Shown here: piece by piece, positions 27,501 to 37,288 of the stretch | Layout of the letters: each line of letters starts with the position of its first letter | How positions within the stretch are numbered: the stretch's first letter is position 1 | From: Rhodoferax sp. | GTDB lineage: Bacteria; Pseudomonadota; Gammaproteobacteria; Burkholderiales; Burkholderiaceae_C | Direction of reading: 5' to 3' | NCBI GenBank assembly: GCA_008015235.1 | Contig: SSFF01000003.1 | Span: 370,145 to 434,144 of the forward strand | DNA: 64,000 bases | Made by a program: the position numbers and the translations under genes | The notes under the pieces: model-generated | Told to the model about the DNA's origin: nothing | What the model saw: the letters and a program-made list of their open reading frames with translations, nothing else | Database searches by the model: none

Positions 27501-28590
27501 TCTGCGCCAGGCGCGCCAGGCGCATCGCCTTGCCCACCACAGCATCGGCCTGCTCGGGGATGGCCTGCAGCTGGTCGTTGCCGTCGGTGGCGGCCGCCAC
27601 CATGATGTCGTGCACCCCGGCAAACTCGGGCTGCGCCAGGTAGAACGGCACGTCCATCAGCGAAATGCCGGCCGTGTCACTCCACCAGGCTTCCACGCCC
27701 CCTTTGCGGTAGGCCATGGCCTGAATGACCGGGATGCCCAGCTTTTCAAAATCCGCCCGGCGGCCCTCAGGGTTGAGCATGATCTGGGTGGTGATGAGCA
27801 CCTGGGCCAGCGCCCTGCCCTCGGGCGCCAGCACCTTCTGGTTGGCGGTGTTGTCCATGACCGGGCTGTAGAACGCCAGCGGCACCGCACCCGCCGCTTC
27901 GATGCGGGCAATCAGTCCATCGATCAGCCCCATCTGCTCGGCCGCAATCGACTGCTGGTGAAAGGCCACTGCGATCACGGGCTTCGCCCGGGACACTCCC
28001 TTCCAACGGAAGTAGGCGGCCGTGTCGGCAAACACCAGCGACGGGGCTTTGGGGTGGTAGATGCCCGTGGCAGGAAAGCTTTGCGGCGGCGTGATGGCCT
28101 TCAAGGGCTTCTTGTCGACAAACGCCGCCACCGAGGCAAAAAAGCCATTGTTGTTGGCCCGCCCGCCATTAACGTAGTAGGCATGCAGGCGCTTCGCCAC
28201 CTCATCGGAGAAGTTGTTCCACTTGGGCTTTTCGGTATGCAGCCACAGCACCGGTGTTTTGGCCTGCGCCAAAGCAGGCAGCACCTCCCGCAGCTTGGCC
28301 TCGATGGCCTCCTGCATGTGGTCGCGCGGTGCGTCGAAAAACACCATGTCGTAGCCCGCCCACAGGCGTGCATCCACCGTAGCCATTTTTTCGACAAACC
28401 GGGCATCAACCTTGACGCCATGCGGTGCTGCCACTTCCGACAGCACCTTGAACTTGCCGGGCGTCACCGGACCCGTGGTGACAAAGAGCACCGAGGCGGC
28501 AAAGCTCCATGCAGGCAGCAACGCCCATGCCGCGACTGCCATGGTCCGAAACTGAAGCGAGCGCAAGGCCCTGTGCCAGAAATTCACCAT
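24544..28590 (-). CDS. Exported, membrane-anchored CobN-like chelatase (HmuS-type heme dechelatase candidate)
   Basis: A 1348-residue homologue of CobN/ChlH, the large metal-inserting subunits of cobalto- and Mg-chelatase. Family motifs FGTHGTQEWLPGKE (about 550-575) and YPYIVDNIGEATQTKRRG (about 588-606) are intact. Unlike cytoplasmic CobN it has a signal peptide (about 1-29, MAVAAWALLPAWSFAA) and a C-terminal membrane helix (about 1317-1338, ending in WRQWRKA), so the catalytic body should face the periplasm. No CobS/CobT or ChlI/ChlD ATPase gene is near. Operon context with a heme-type receptor, ChaN and an ExbBD-like pair points to removing iron from heme, as reported for Bacteroidetes HmuS. 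Cobalamin synthesis is less likely. Two ATGs compete (28593, 28590); AAGG spacing favours the second. Confidence 0.85.
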   Translation of the reverse strand: MVNFWHRALRSLQFRTMAVAAWALLPAWSFAASVLFVTTGPVTPGKFKVLSEVAAPHGVKVDARFVEKMATVDARLWAGYDMVFFDAPRDHMQEAIEAKLREVLPALAQAKTPVLWLHTEKPKWNNFSDEVAKRLHAYYVNGGRANNNGFFASVAAFVDKKPLKAITPPQSFPATGIYHPKAPSLVFADTAAYFRWKGVSRAKPVIAVAFHQQSIAAEQMGLIDGLIARIEAAGAVPLAFYSPVMDNTANQKVLAPEGRALAQVLITTQIMLNPEGRRADFEKLGIPVIQAMAYRKGGVEAWWSDTAGISLMDVPFYLAQPEFAGVHDIMVAAATDGNDQLQAIPEQADAVVGKAMRLARLAQTSNADKKVAIMFWNYPAGEKNLSASFMNLPRSLQSTLAAMKAEGYRTEALDADALTAKLQRLLTPYYRPGSVDVEMEALVKDGLAELMPLASYKAWLDSLPEERRDVWTPSVAQVEKSVFLVRRNGEKFFAVPRLKLGNVILMPQPPRGEPIGGGVYAKGKEIYHSSTAAPPHSYMANYLWVRKQFQADALIHFGTHGTQEWLPGKERGLWVYDYPLMALGDVPVIYPYIVDNIGEATQTKRRGRAVNISHQTPAFAPAGLHATLTKLHDDLHAWLAQDHGAVKEQLRLSVTAQVRKERIDRDMGWTPERMEREFPAFINALHDHLHELAQTAQPLGLHTFGQGTDVQGRLYTVLMMLGAPFWEATATHVDGNDLEADEAIVADYAKMTQTAPYQLLYKHVVLGQSTSGLPDKLQALVEQGRRWYVDLAAEGETRGLLAALSGRYIPTSYGGDAIKNPDSLPTGRNLYGFDPSRVPTKAAWAAGKEALDKLVAAHQKKTGKTPSKFTFTLWSVETMRHLGMLEAQALWALGAEPVWDAGGRVVDVKLVPRKELGRARIDVVLSATGLYRDHFPNVMKQLARAAQLASQATGEPDNAVALNARTIASGLVAQGWRADAAQRAGETRIFSGASGSYGSGLDDAALATDTWKTKEEGDRKMAELYLRKMQFAYGPLEADWGKSGADLAREAGGSSGGASMNLYAAHLRGTQGAVLSRSSNLYGMLTTDDPFQYLGGIATAVRYLDGKAPELFISNLRGTGSGKAEEASAFLARELATREFHPGYIQGLMKEGYAGTLQMLDSMNNFTGWTTVAREIVRDDQWQEFADVYVRDKHKLGMRQWMEKNNPHALAQMMERMLEMARQGYWQADAATVDELKARYTDLAKRFDVRTSNQTFQEFVGLSGYGLGRPVDGAQPNTAMQPAATPAAPQTLQEKLEEMLTPPQIKGMQLEKVMEQPVVQALGAMLVLAMGLLLAAPALGAWRQWRKA

Positions 28591-28652
28591 CATTGCCTTC
28601 AATAAAAAGCCGCAAGTACCCAAAGGCACCTGCGGAAAACGGTGCTTACCGC

Positions 28653-30923
28653 TCAAAAATCCACCTGCAGCGCCAGGCTCAGATTGCGTCCGGGCTGGCT
28701 GTAGAAATCCACTCCGACCGGATTGGTCGCATCGGCCTGGCGGATGTCGCTCCACAACCAGTACTTGTTGTCAAACACGTTGTTGACCGTTGCACTGAGC
28801 TGGGCATTGCGCGCCAACCTCCACCACACCGACACATCACTCACCGCATAGGCACCCGGGCGGAACCAGGTACCGGCACTGTCATCCACCCGGTCCTTCT
28901 GGGTCGCGGCACGGACACGTCCTTCCGCCCCCCACACACCGTAATCACGTGACAAGGTCGCCGTCAGACGCATCGGCTCCACACTGTTCAGTGGCTGCCC
29001 GGTCTCTTCATTGGTGCCATGGGCCCAGGCCAGTGCGCCCGTGGTGCTCCAGCCCGGTGCAAATTCCCAGCTGGCACGCGCCTCGGCACCGTAGATCCGC
29101 ACCCTGCTCAGGTTGACCGACTGGTACGTGGAGGTGGTACCGGTGATGCAATTCGCATTGCCCGGACAGGTGTAGCGCACGCTCTCTATGAAGTCCTGGT
29201 AGCGGTTGTCGAACACGCTGAACTGGCTGCGCAGTGCGCTGCCATGGGTACGCAGACCCAGCTCCACCCCGACACTGGTTTCCGGTTTCAGGTCAGGATT
29301 GGGGGTGATGCCGTACTGCTGCGCCGTGTTGCGAAACACCCCGTTCACTTCGCTGTAGTTGGGGGCACGGAAGCCGCGGGCAATCTGGCCATAACCGGAT
29401 ACCGCCGGGTCAAAGCTCCACACCGCCCCGATCTTGGGAGAAAACGCCCCGTGGGTCTGCTCCACCGCCTGGCGACCAATGGTGGTGAGCACCTGTTGCG
29501 CCAAGGCATCCACTTCGGGCTGCAGATTGATCCGGTCGTAACGCAATCCGGGTGTGACCGAGAGCCTGCCGCCAGCCAAACCACTGATTTCGTCCTGCAC
29601 AAACAAGCCCAACGCATCGGTCTTGCCGATGGCAAAGTCGCGCAAGGGGTAGGTTTCTCCTGCCAGCGACTTGGTGAACGTGCCCGCGGTCTGGTTCCAG
29701 ATGCGCGCATCACGCAGCTCCTCAACCCTGGTGCGGCTGAAGTCACTGCCATAGGTCAGCAGATGGTTGACACCTCTCACCTCCAGCAGCTTCTCCAGTT
29801 GCACACTGGCGCCGGTAGCAACCTGGTCCAGCGCAAAGTCACTTTCGATGTAGCAGTTGTTGCCAGCACCCGAAGCCGCCGAGCAACCCACCGAGGTATT
29901 GGTCCGGTTCTGGAAGTTGAAGTTGCGCGTTTTGGAATCCTGCTGGTACAGGCGCGCAGTCAGCCGGTCGTACAGCGGTGTGCTGGCACTGTGCTCCCAC
30001 TCTGCACTGGCCCGCACGCGCCGCACATTGTCCTCGCCACGCACCGCCGTCACCTTGGGCAAGGACGTCGAGAGCCGGTAGATATTCGAATCGACCTGCT
30101 GGTCACGCCCTTCCACCATGGCACTGAGCTTGTGCCCCGTGGCCGGACGCCACACCAGCTTGGCCAGCACCCCGGCATCCTCGGTCTTGAGCGCATTCGG
30201 ACGGGAGCGGCTGGCCGAAGTCGTATCCACGGTTCCCAGGTTCTCGGTTTCCTTGCCGCTGGCATGGCCGTAACCCAGCAACACTTCCGTCGAACCCTCA
30301 CGAAACGCCCCCAACACCGACTGGCTGAAGCCGCCATTGGCACCGGTATACGCAGCCCGCAAGCGCACGGCACTGTCGGTACCGTCGCGCAACAGGTCGG
30401 CAGGGTCCAGGGTCACATACCCCACCACCCCACCAATGGCATCCGAGCCGTAGAGGCTGGAACTGGGGCCGCGCACAATCTCCACCCGCCGCAGAAAATC
30501 GGACATGGCCGCGGGCGAAGAACTCTGGGTGAAATTGGTGGGGCCGCCGCCGTTGTAGTAATCCCCCAGCCGCACCCCATCCACCAAGGAAACCACCCGG
30601 TTGTCCTCGATGCCACGGATATTGATCCGGGTCGCACCGTGGCGACGCAAGTCCTTGGCAAAGGCAATGTCAGCCTCGTCCTTGAACAGATCGCTGTCAT
30701 CGGCCGGCATGTTGCGATCAAGCTGCGCGCGGTCCACACTGCTGACAGTGGCAGAAATCGACTCCACCTCGGTGCTGCTGCGGGTGGCAGTCACCACCAC
30801 CTCCTTGAGCGCCGGACCGGCAGGAGGCGACTGCGCCCACACCGCTGCACCGCCCAAGACCAGACTCACACCCATCGACAATGGGGTCAGAGATAACCGC
30901 CCACCTGCTCGCACCCGTACCAT
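28653..30923 (-). CDS. TonB-dependent receptor, heme/hemoglobin type (HmuR-like)
   Basis: A 756-residue outer-membrane beta-barrel of the heme/hemoglobin/transferrin receptor group. A signal peptide (about 1-30) is followed by the TonB box EVVVTA, the plug with GATRINIRGIEDNRVVSLVDG and EIVRGPSSSLYGSDAIGG, then a 22-strand barrel ending VDF. The heme-receptor landmarks FRAPNYSEVNG and NPDLKPE are present, but I see no His between them, so heme ligation may use other residues. The ATG at 30923 has AAAAGG eight bases upstream; a GTG three codons earlier does not. A Fur-like box lies at 31034-31054. It heads the operon with the chelatase 62 bases downstream. Confidence 0.88.
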   Translation of the reverse strand: MVRVRAGGRLSLTPLSMGVSLVLGGAAVWAQSPPAGPALKEVVVTATRSSTEVESISATVSSVDRAQLDRNMPADDSDLFKDEADIAFAKDLRRHGATRINIRGIEDNRVVSLVDGVRLGDYYNGGGPTNFTQSSSPAAMSDFLRRVEIVRGPSSSLYGSDAIGGVVGYVTLDPADLLRDGTDSAVRLRAAYTGANGGFSQSVLGAFREGSTEVLLGYGHASGKETENLGTVDTTSASRSRPNALKTEDAGVLAKLVWRPATGHKLSAMVEGRDQQVDSNIYRLSTSLPKVTAVRGEDNVRRVRASAEWEHSASTPLYDRLTARLYQQDSKTRNFNFQNRTNTSVGCSAASGAGNNCYIESDFALDQVATGASVQLEKLLEVRGVNHLLTYGSDFSRTRVEELRDARIWNQTAGTFTKSLAGETYPLRDFAIGKTDALGLFVQDEISGLAGGRLSVTPGLRYDRINLQPEVDALAQQVLTTIGRQAVEQTHGAFSPKIGAVWSFDPAVSGYGQIARGFRAPNYSEVNGVFRNTAQQYGITPNPDLKPETSVGVELGLRTHGSALRSQFSVFDNRYQDFIESVRYTCPGNANCITGTTSTYQSVNLSRVRIYGAEARASWEFAPGWSTTGALAWAHGTNEETGQPLNSVEPMRLTATLSRDYGVWGAEGRVRAATQKDRVDDSAGTWFRPGAYAVSDVSVWWRLARNAQLSATVNNVFDNKYWLWSDIRQADATNPVGVDFYSQPGRNLSLALQVDF

Positions 30924-31033
30924 GCATGCCACCTTTTGAAATGAAGAAACTCCAATTGGCTGGCTGGGCGCTCAAAGTTTGGGTCTGCGCGAGACTCCTT
31001 TGGCTTGGCTGGCTGATCTGAATTTATTATACA

Positions 31034-31054
31034 TGCAAATCATTCGCATTTGCA
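31034..31054. promoter_or_regulatory. Fur-like box upstream of the heme operon
   Basis: GCAAATCATTCGCATTTGC with flanking T and A makes a 21-bp near-palindrome (arms TGCAAAT / ATTTGCA). It is 111 bases before the receptor start. Near-identical 21-mers stand before other iron genes at 32758, 40932 and 42459. Confidence 0.7.
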
Positions 31055-31074
31055 ATTGACTCGCATGTTTTGTT

Positions 31075-32379
31075 TTATTTGATTGCAGCTGCTGGCGTCG
31101 CAATCTGTGCCAGCCCCCGCTCCAGCGACGAAGTGCTCGGGTTCTCCACGAACAGGCAGCGCTTGCCAGTGCGTTTGCAGTGGTCCTTCACGCGCCAGTA
31201 CGCGTTGTGGCTGATACAGCCGGTCTGGCAGATCACCATGTCGGCGGCCGCCATGGTGGCGTCGAGCGCGGCCACGTTGTCTTCCAGCCCGCCATCGTGG
31301 TGGGCAAAACGTGCCCCGGTGCGTTCCACCACATCGCGGTAGTTGGCCACGCTCCCACTGCGCCCACCGACGCACAGCACCACCTTGTGCTGCAAGGTCT
31401 CGGCGTCTACCGCAGCCCCCACGGCAACAGGTGCCATATTCACCGGCGCACTCGCGGGGACCACGGACAACGCCGAGCGCTCGGCCGCCGCCAGACGGCG
31501 ACGCAAGTCGGCATTCTGTGCCTCCAGGCCCTGGTTGCGGATCTGCACATCCTGCAGGCGACGCTGCAGTCGTTCACGCTCTTCCCACCCGTCCACTGCC
31601 GCCTGTAGCGCCTCCATGTCCTGACGCAGGTAGGCAATCTGCGCATCCTTGGCCACTCCCTGGGCGCGTGTGCGCATCAGGTCGGCCTGCATAGCAGCGA
31701 TTTCCTCGGCCTTTTCCGCCATGACGCGGGTCATGCGCTCCTGCACGCGCCCAAGCTCGCGGCCCAGTACCGCATGCTCTTCGGCCAAAGCCTGGAAGCG
31801 AGCCATCTCCAACCGCGCACCGGCACCGGCCTGGTGCTGGAACATGTGCAGGTCCTTGCCGATTCCGTCTTGCAAGACAGCATCGCAGGCAGGATGGGTG
31901 AGCGCCGCCCAGTAAGCGCCCGCGACCTCGCCGCTGCGCAGCGCCTGCACCCAGAGATCGCCTACCGCTTCGGTGGTTTTGGCACCCTTGAAGCGTTGGA
32001 CATCGCGGGCATAGCGGGTGTCCAGCTCCACCTGCAGCAACTCGGCAAGCTTGCTGCGGTGGTTGCACTCGCTGACCGCCGTGGCGTGGATATCGTAATC
32101 GCTCACCCCGGCACAGTGCGGCAAGGCCTTGACCGTGAGCTTGCGCAACACATCCAGCGGCACCCCCACGCCCACCAACGGGCAGTAGCACGCGTGCTCC
32201 AGGTCCCACACGCGGCGTCGGCGCGAACCACAGACCGCGGTGCCCGCAGCTTCGTGCGCGCAGCAGGCCATGGCACCCATCGCCTTGGGTGGCCAGGCGG
32301 CGGCACCAAACGCTATGTTTTCGATAGCTTCTTGCGTAGCATTCACGCGGGCTAGAGGCATATTTTGCGTATTTTTCAT
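31075..32379 (-). CDS. DUF2325 domain protein with coiled coil
   Basis: A 434-residue cytoplasmic protein. The N-terminal ~180 residues contain Cys/His-rich stretches (CCAHEAAGTAVCGS, LEHACYCPLVG) that could bind metal or heme; about 190-320 is a strong coiled coil (ELGRVQERMTRVMAEKAEEI and similar); the C-terminal ~95 residues are DUF2325 (VVLCVGGRSGSVANYRDVVE, ICQTGCISHNAYWRVKDHC), a Rossmann-like fold of unknown function. GAGG precedes the ATG. It follows a 103-residue gene by 12 bases under a Fur-like box. The first ~24 codons are encoded by an interspersed repeat (32311-32359), so the true family N-terminus may begin later. Confidence 0.8.
   Translation of the reverse strand: MKNTQNMPLARVNATQEAIENIAFGAAAWPPKAMGAMACCAHEAAGTAVCGSRRRRVWDLEHACYCPLVGVGVPLDVLRKLTVKALPHCAGVSDYDIHATAVSECNHRSKLAELLQVELDTRYARDVQRFKGAKTTEAVGDLWVQALRSGEVAGAYWAALTHPACDAVLQDGIGKDLHMFQHQAGAGARLEMARFQALAEEHAVLGRELGRVQERMTRVMAEKAEEIAAMQADLMRTRAQGVAKDAQIAYLRQDMEALQAAVDGWEERERLQRRLQDVQIRNQGLEAQNADLRRRLAAAERSALSVVPASAPVNMAPVAVGAAVDAETLQHKVVLCVGGRSGSVANYRDVVERTGARFAHHDGGLEDNVAALDATMAAADMVICQTGCISHNAYWRVKDHCKRTGKRCLFVENPSTSSLERGLAQIATPAAAIK
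32311..32359 (+). repeat. Interspersed ~50-bp repeat, copy 5 (encodes DUF2325 N-terminus)
   Basis: CGCTATGTTTTCGATAGCTT, then CTTGCGTAGCATTCA, then CGCGGGCTAGAGGC. It is read antisense by the DUF2325 gene and supplies residues of about 8-24 (PLARVNATQEAIENIAF). Confidence 0.8.
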
Positions 32380-32391
32380 GGCACCTCGGGT

Positions 32392-32703
32392 TTACTGGAT
32401 GGTCGCGGGGGCACGGTGCCACAAAGGTTCCGCAGCCGCTGAGCCAGGCATGGTCACGTTGTCGTGCATGGCCTGCCAACGCAGGCGCAGTGATTCGAGC
32501 AGTTGGCGAAATCCGGCCGACAGCTGGGGGCTCTGCGTCAGCGAGTCGAGATTGGCCACAATCTTTTGTTCCATCAGCGCACGGTGTTTTGCACACGACG
32601 TCTGGCTCAAGCCCGTCATCAGGGCCAGGGTACCGCCCAGCAATGCCTCGGCGCTGGGCAGGGTGTACTCCTCATCGGCACGGGTGCCAAGGGGTGTGGA
32701 CAT
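32392..32703 (-). CDS. Hypothetical protein in iron-regulated pair (103 aa)
   Basis: Family not recognised. The 103-residue product is soluble, with a helical middle (LLGGTLALMTGLSQTSC, LMEQKIVANLDSLTQ, LLESLRLRWQAMHDNV) and one cysteine. AGGAG lies seven bases before the ATG, and the gene ends 12 bases before the DUF2325 gene, so the two are one transcript. The Fur-like box at 32758-32778 lies 55 bases before the start, implying induction on iron limitation. The combination suggests a small partner of the DUF2325 protein; no function is assigned. Confidence 0.7.
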   Translation of the reverse strand: MSTPLGTRADEEYTLPSAEALLGGTLALMTGLSQTSCAKHRALMEQKIVANLDSLTQSPQLSAGFRQLLESLRLRWQAMHDNVTMPGSAAAEPLWHRAPATIQ

Positions 32704-32757
32704 GCGCTTCTCCTCTCGGTTGAACCATCTCTGGCAAATGGAATGAAGCGAAGTATA

Positions 32758-32778
32758 TGCGAATCATTCTCATTTGCA
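32758..32778. promoter_or_regulatory. Fur-like box between DUF2325 operon and bacterioferritin
   Basis: GCGAATCATTCTCATTTGC with flanking T and A, nearly identical to the box at 31034. It lies 55 bases before the minus-strand pair and 108 bases before the bacterioferritin start, so it could act on either or both. Confidence 0.65.
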
Positions 32779-32885
32779 AAGCCAAATCGACCAATCCAGA
32801 TACACAGTGAAATCACCGGCCACCCTGGTAAAACGCCCATTCAACGGAAATAATCAGCACCCTAAGCCATAAAAAGGAGTACCCC

Positions 32886-33362
32886 ATGAAAGGCGACCCG
32901 CAAGCGATTGCATTCCTGCAAGCCCAGCTCAAGAACGAGCTCACCGCCATCAACCAGTACTTCGTGCACTACCGCATGTTCAAGCACTGGGGCTTCGACA
33001 AGCTGGCCAAGAAGGAGTACAGCGAATCCATTGGCGAGATGAAGCACGCCGACTGGCTGATGGACCGCATCTTTATGCTCGACGGCCTGCCCAACCTGCA
33101 GGACCTGGGCAAGCTGTCCATCGGCGAGACCGTGCCCGAAGCCCTGGCCTGCGACCTGGCGCTGGAACGCGCAGCGCAGCAAACCGTGAAAGATGGCATG
33201 GCCTGCTGCGAAAGCGTGCGCGACTACGTCTCGCGCGACCTGTTTCAAAAGATTCTGGACGACACCGAAGAGCACATCGATTTCCTGGAAACCCAGCTCG
33301 AACTGATCGACAAGGTGGGCATGCAGAACTACCTGCAAAGCCAGATGGGCGAAGTGTCCTGA
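32886..33362 (+). CDS. bfr: Bacterioferritin
   Basis: A 158-residue heme-containing ferritin that oxidises and stores iron in a 24-mer shell. Ferroxidase ligands Glu18, Glu51, His54, Glu94 and His130 and the heme-ligand Met52 (GEMKHAD) are all in place by my count. At position 127, Glu in E. coli, I count Thr, with Glu at 128 and 129, so a shifted ligand is possible. AAAAGGAG precedes the ATG. It is convergent with katG, separated by a terminator and a MITE-like element. A Bfd-type ferredoxin that could release its iron is encoded at 40979. Confidence 0.95.
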   Translation: MKGDPQAIAFLQAQLKNELTAINQYFVHYRMFKHWGFDKLAKKEYSESIGEMKHADWLMDRIFMLDGLPNLQDLGKLSIGETVPEALACDLALERAAQQTVKDGMACCESVRDYVSRDLFQKILDDTEEHIDFLETQLELIDKVGMQNYLQSQMGEVS

Positions 33363-33382
33363 CGCCCTGCCCTTCCCACAAG

Positions 33383-33420
33383 AAAAAGCCGCTGTAGCCT
33401 TTGGGCCCAGCGGCTTTTTT
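33383..33420. terminator. Bidirectional terminator between bfr and katG
   Basis: Five A, then GCCGCTG (33388-33394), a 13-base loop, CAGCGGC (33408-33414) and six T. A-tract and T-tract on the two sides let it work for bfr and possibly for katG. Confidence 0.85.
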
Positions 33421-33445
33421 GTGCCCGACGGAAAGGGCTATTCCT

Positions 33446-33534
33446 TTTCCAAACCAGTCGTGTCTAGGCGCGAAGCCGCAGACAGTGCAAACGCACGGCA
33501 AGGCGAAGCAACAACGACACGGCTGATTTGGAAA
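33446..33534. repeat. 89-bp palindromic MITE-like element
   Basis: The ends TTTCCAAACCAGTCGTGTC (33446-33464) and GACACGGCTGATTTGGAAA (33516-33534) are inverted copies matching at 17 of 19 positions. The 51-base interior holds GGCGCGAAGCCGCAGACAG and GGCAAGGCGAAGCAACAAC. It lies five bases after the katG stop codon. No protein is encoded. It is unlike the other repeat family in the window. Confidence 0.7.
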
Positions 33535-33539
33535 TGGAA

Positions 33540-36127
<2,588 letters not shown>

Positions 36128-37288
36128 ATGCGCCCAACCCACCGCCTGCTTCCCCTGGCCTTTGCACTCACCCTGTCCCTGGGCCACCTCAGCGCCAGCG
36201 CCCAGACCGTGGACGCCCCGGCAGTCGCCAAGCACTACGCCACCCTGGTGCACGCCAACTACAGCGACGTGCTGGCCAGCGCGCAGCAGATGCAAAAGGC
36301 CATTGACGCATTCACCCAGGCGCCCTCGGCAGCCACCCTGGCCGATGCACGCAAGGCCTGGCTGGCAGCGCGCGAGTTCTACGGCCAGACCGAAGCCTTC
36401 CGCTTCTACAGCGGCCCCATCGACGACGACAAGGGCCCCGAGGGGCGGCTGAACGCCTGGCCTCTGGACGAGTCCTATATTGACTCCGTCGCGGGCAAGC
36501 CCAAGGCCGGCCTGGTGAACAACCCCAAGGTCAAGATCACCAAAGCCAACCTGGCCAAGCTGAACGAACGTGGCGGCGAAGAAAACATTGCCGCAGGCTG
36601 GCATGCCATCGAGTTCATGCTGTGGGGCCAGGACATGAGCGACACCGCGCCCGGTGAGCGCTCCTTTGAAGACTTTGTCGATGGCAAGGCGCCCAATGCC
36701 GACCGCCGCCGCCTGTTCCTGACCACCGCCACGGAATTGCTGATCGACGACCTGGGCTTCCTGGTCAAGGCCTGGGCACCGGGCGCGAAAAATTACCGCG
36801 CCAAGTTCGAAGCCGGTGGCATGGCATCGGTGCGCAAGATGTTCGTAGGCATGGGCTCGCTCTCGCGCGGGGAACTCGCCGGTGAACGCATGGAAGTGGC
36901 CATGAACACGCAAGACAAGGAAGACGAGCACTCCTGCTTCTCTGACAACACCCACCGCGACATCGTGACCAATGCCCAGGGCATTGCCAACGTCTGGTTG
37001 GGCAGCTACAAGCGTCTGGACGGCAGCACCCTGACCGGCCCTTCGCTCAGGGAGTTGGTGGCCACCAAGAACGCCGCCGCGGCCGAGCGCGTGACCGCTC
37101 AACTGGAGCGCAGCGTGGCGAACGCCAGCGCCATCCAGGCCCCGTTCGACCGCGAAATCGTCGGTCCCAAGGATGCACCGGGACGTCAGCGTGTTCAGAA
37201 GACCATTGACAGCCTGGTCCAACAATCCAAGGACCTGACAGAAGCCGCCGGCGCACTGGGTATCACCAAGCTGGCGCAGGCGAAATGA
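36128..37288 (+). CDS. Imelysin-family iron-regulated periplasmic protein
   Basis: A 386-residue exported protein of the imelysin (IrpA/EfeO-like M75) family, linked to iron uptake. A signal peptide spans about 1-26 (cleavage near ASAQ). The GxHxxE motif is seen as GWHAIE at 157-162, and an acidic stretch EDEHSCFSDNTHRDI follows. Both are typical of the IcmP/IrpA branch. The stop overlaps the next start (ATGA), so the operon is translationally coupled. The order imelysin, di-heme oxidoreductase, imelysin, DUF1513 recurs in many Gram-negative bacteria near Fur boxes, which supports iron-starvation expression. Confidence 0.93.
   Translation: MRPTHRLLPLAFALTLSLGHLSASAQTVDAPAVAKHYATLVHANYSDVLASAQQMQKAIDAFTQAPSAATLADARKAWLAAREFYGQTEAFRFYSGPIDDDKGPEGRLNAWPLDESYIDSVAGKPKAGLVNNPKVKITKANLAKLNERGGEENIAAGWHAIEFMLWGQDMSDTAPGERSFEDFVDGKAPNADRRRLFLTTATELLIDDLGFLVKAWAPGAKNYRAKFEAGGMASVRKMFVGMGSLSRGELAGERMEVAMNTQDKEDEHSCFSDNTHRDIVTNAQGIANVWLGSYKRLDGSTLTGPSLRELVATKNAAAAERVTAQLERSVANASAIQAPFDREIVGPKDAPGRQRVQKTIDSLVQQSKDLTEAAGALGITKLAQAK

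Noticed and set aside
24559..28605. Very long open frame on the plus strand opposite the CobN-like gene
   Set aside because: It is the antisense of a gene with intact family motifs; high GC keeps the opposite frame open. Its His/Gln/Leu/Arg-rich translation has no family features. The same applies to long plus-strand frames opposite clpB, moeA, thrC, hom, ppsA and the heme receptor.
22678..30923. Reading the CobN-like gene as part of cobalamin synthesis
   Set aside because: No cob/cbi gene, CobS/CobT ATPase or cobalamin riboswitch is visible, and the protein carries an export signal; the receptor is of heme type.
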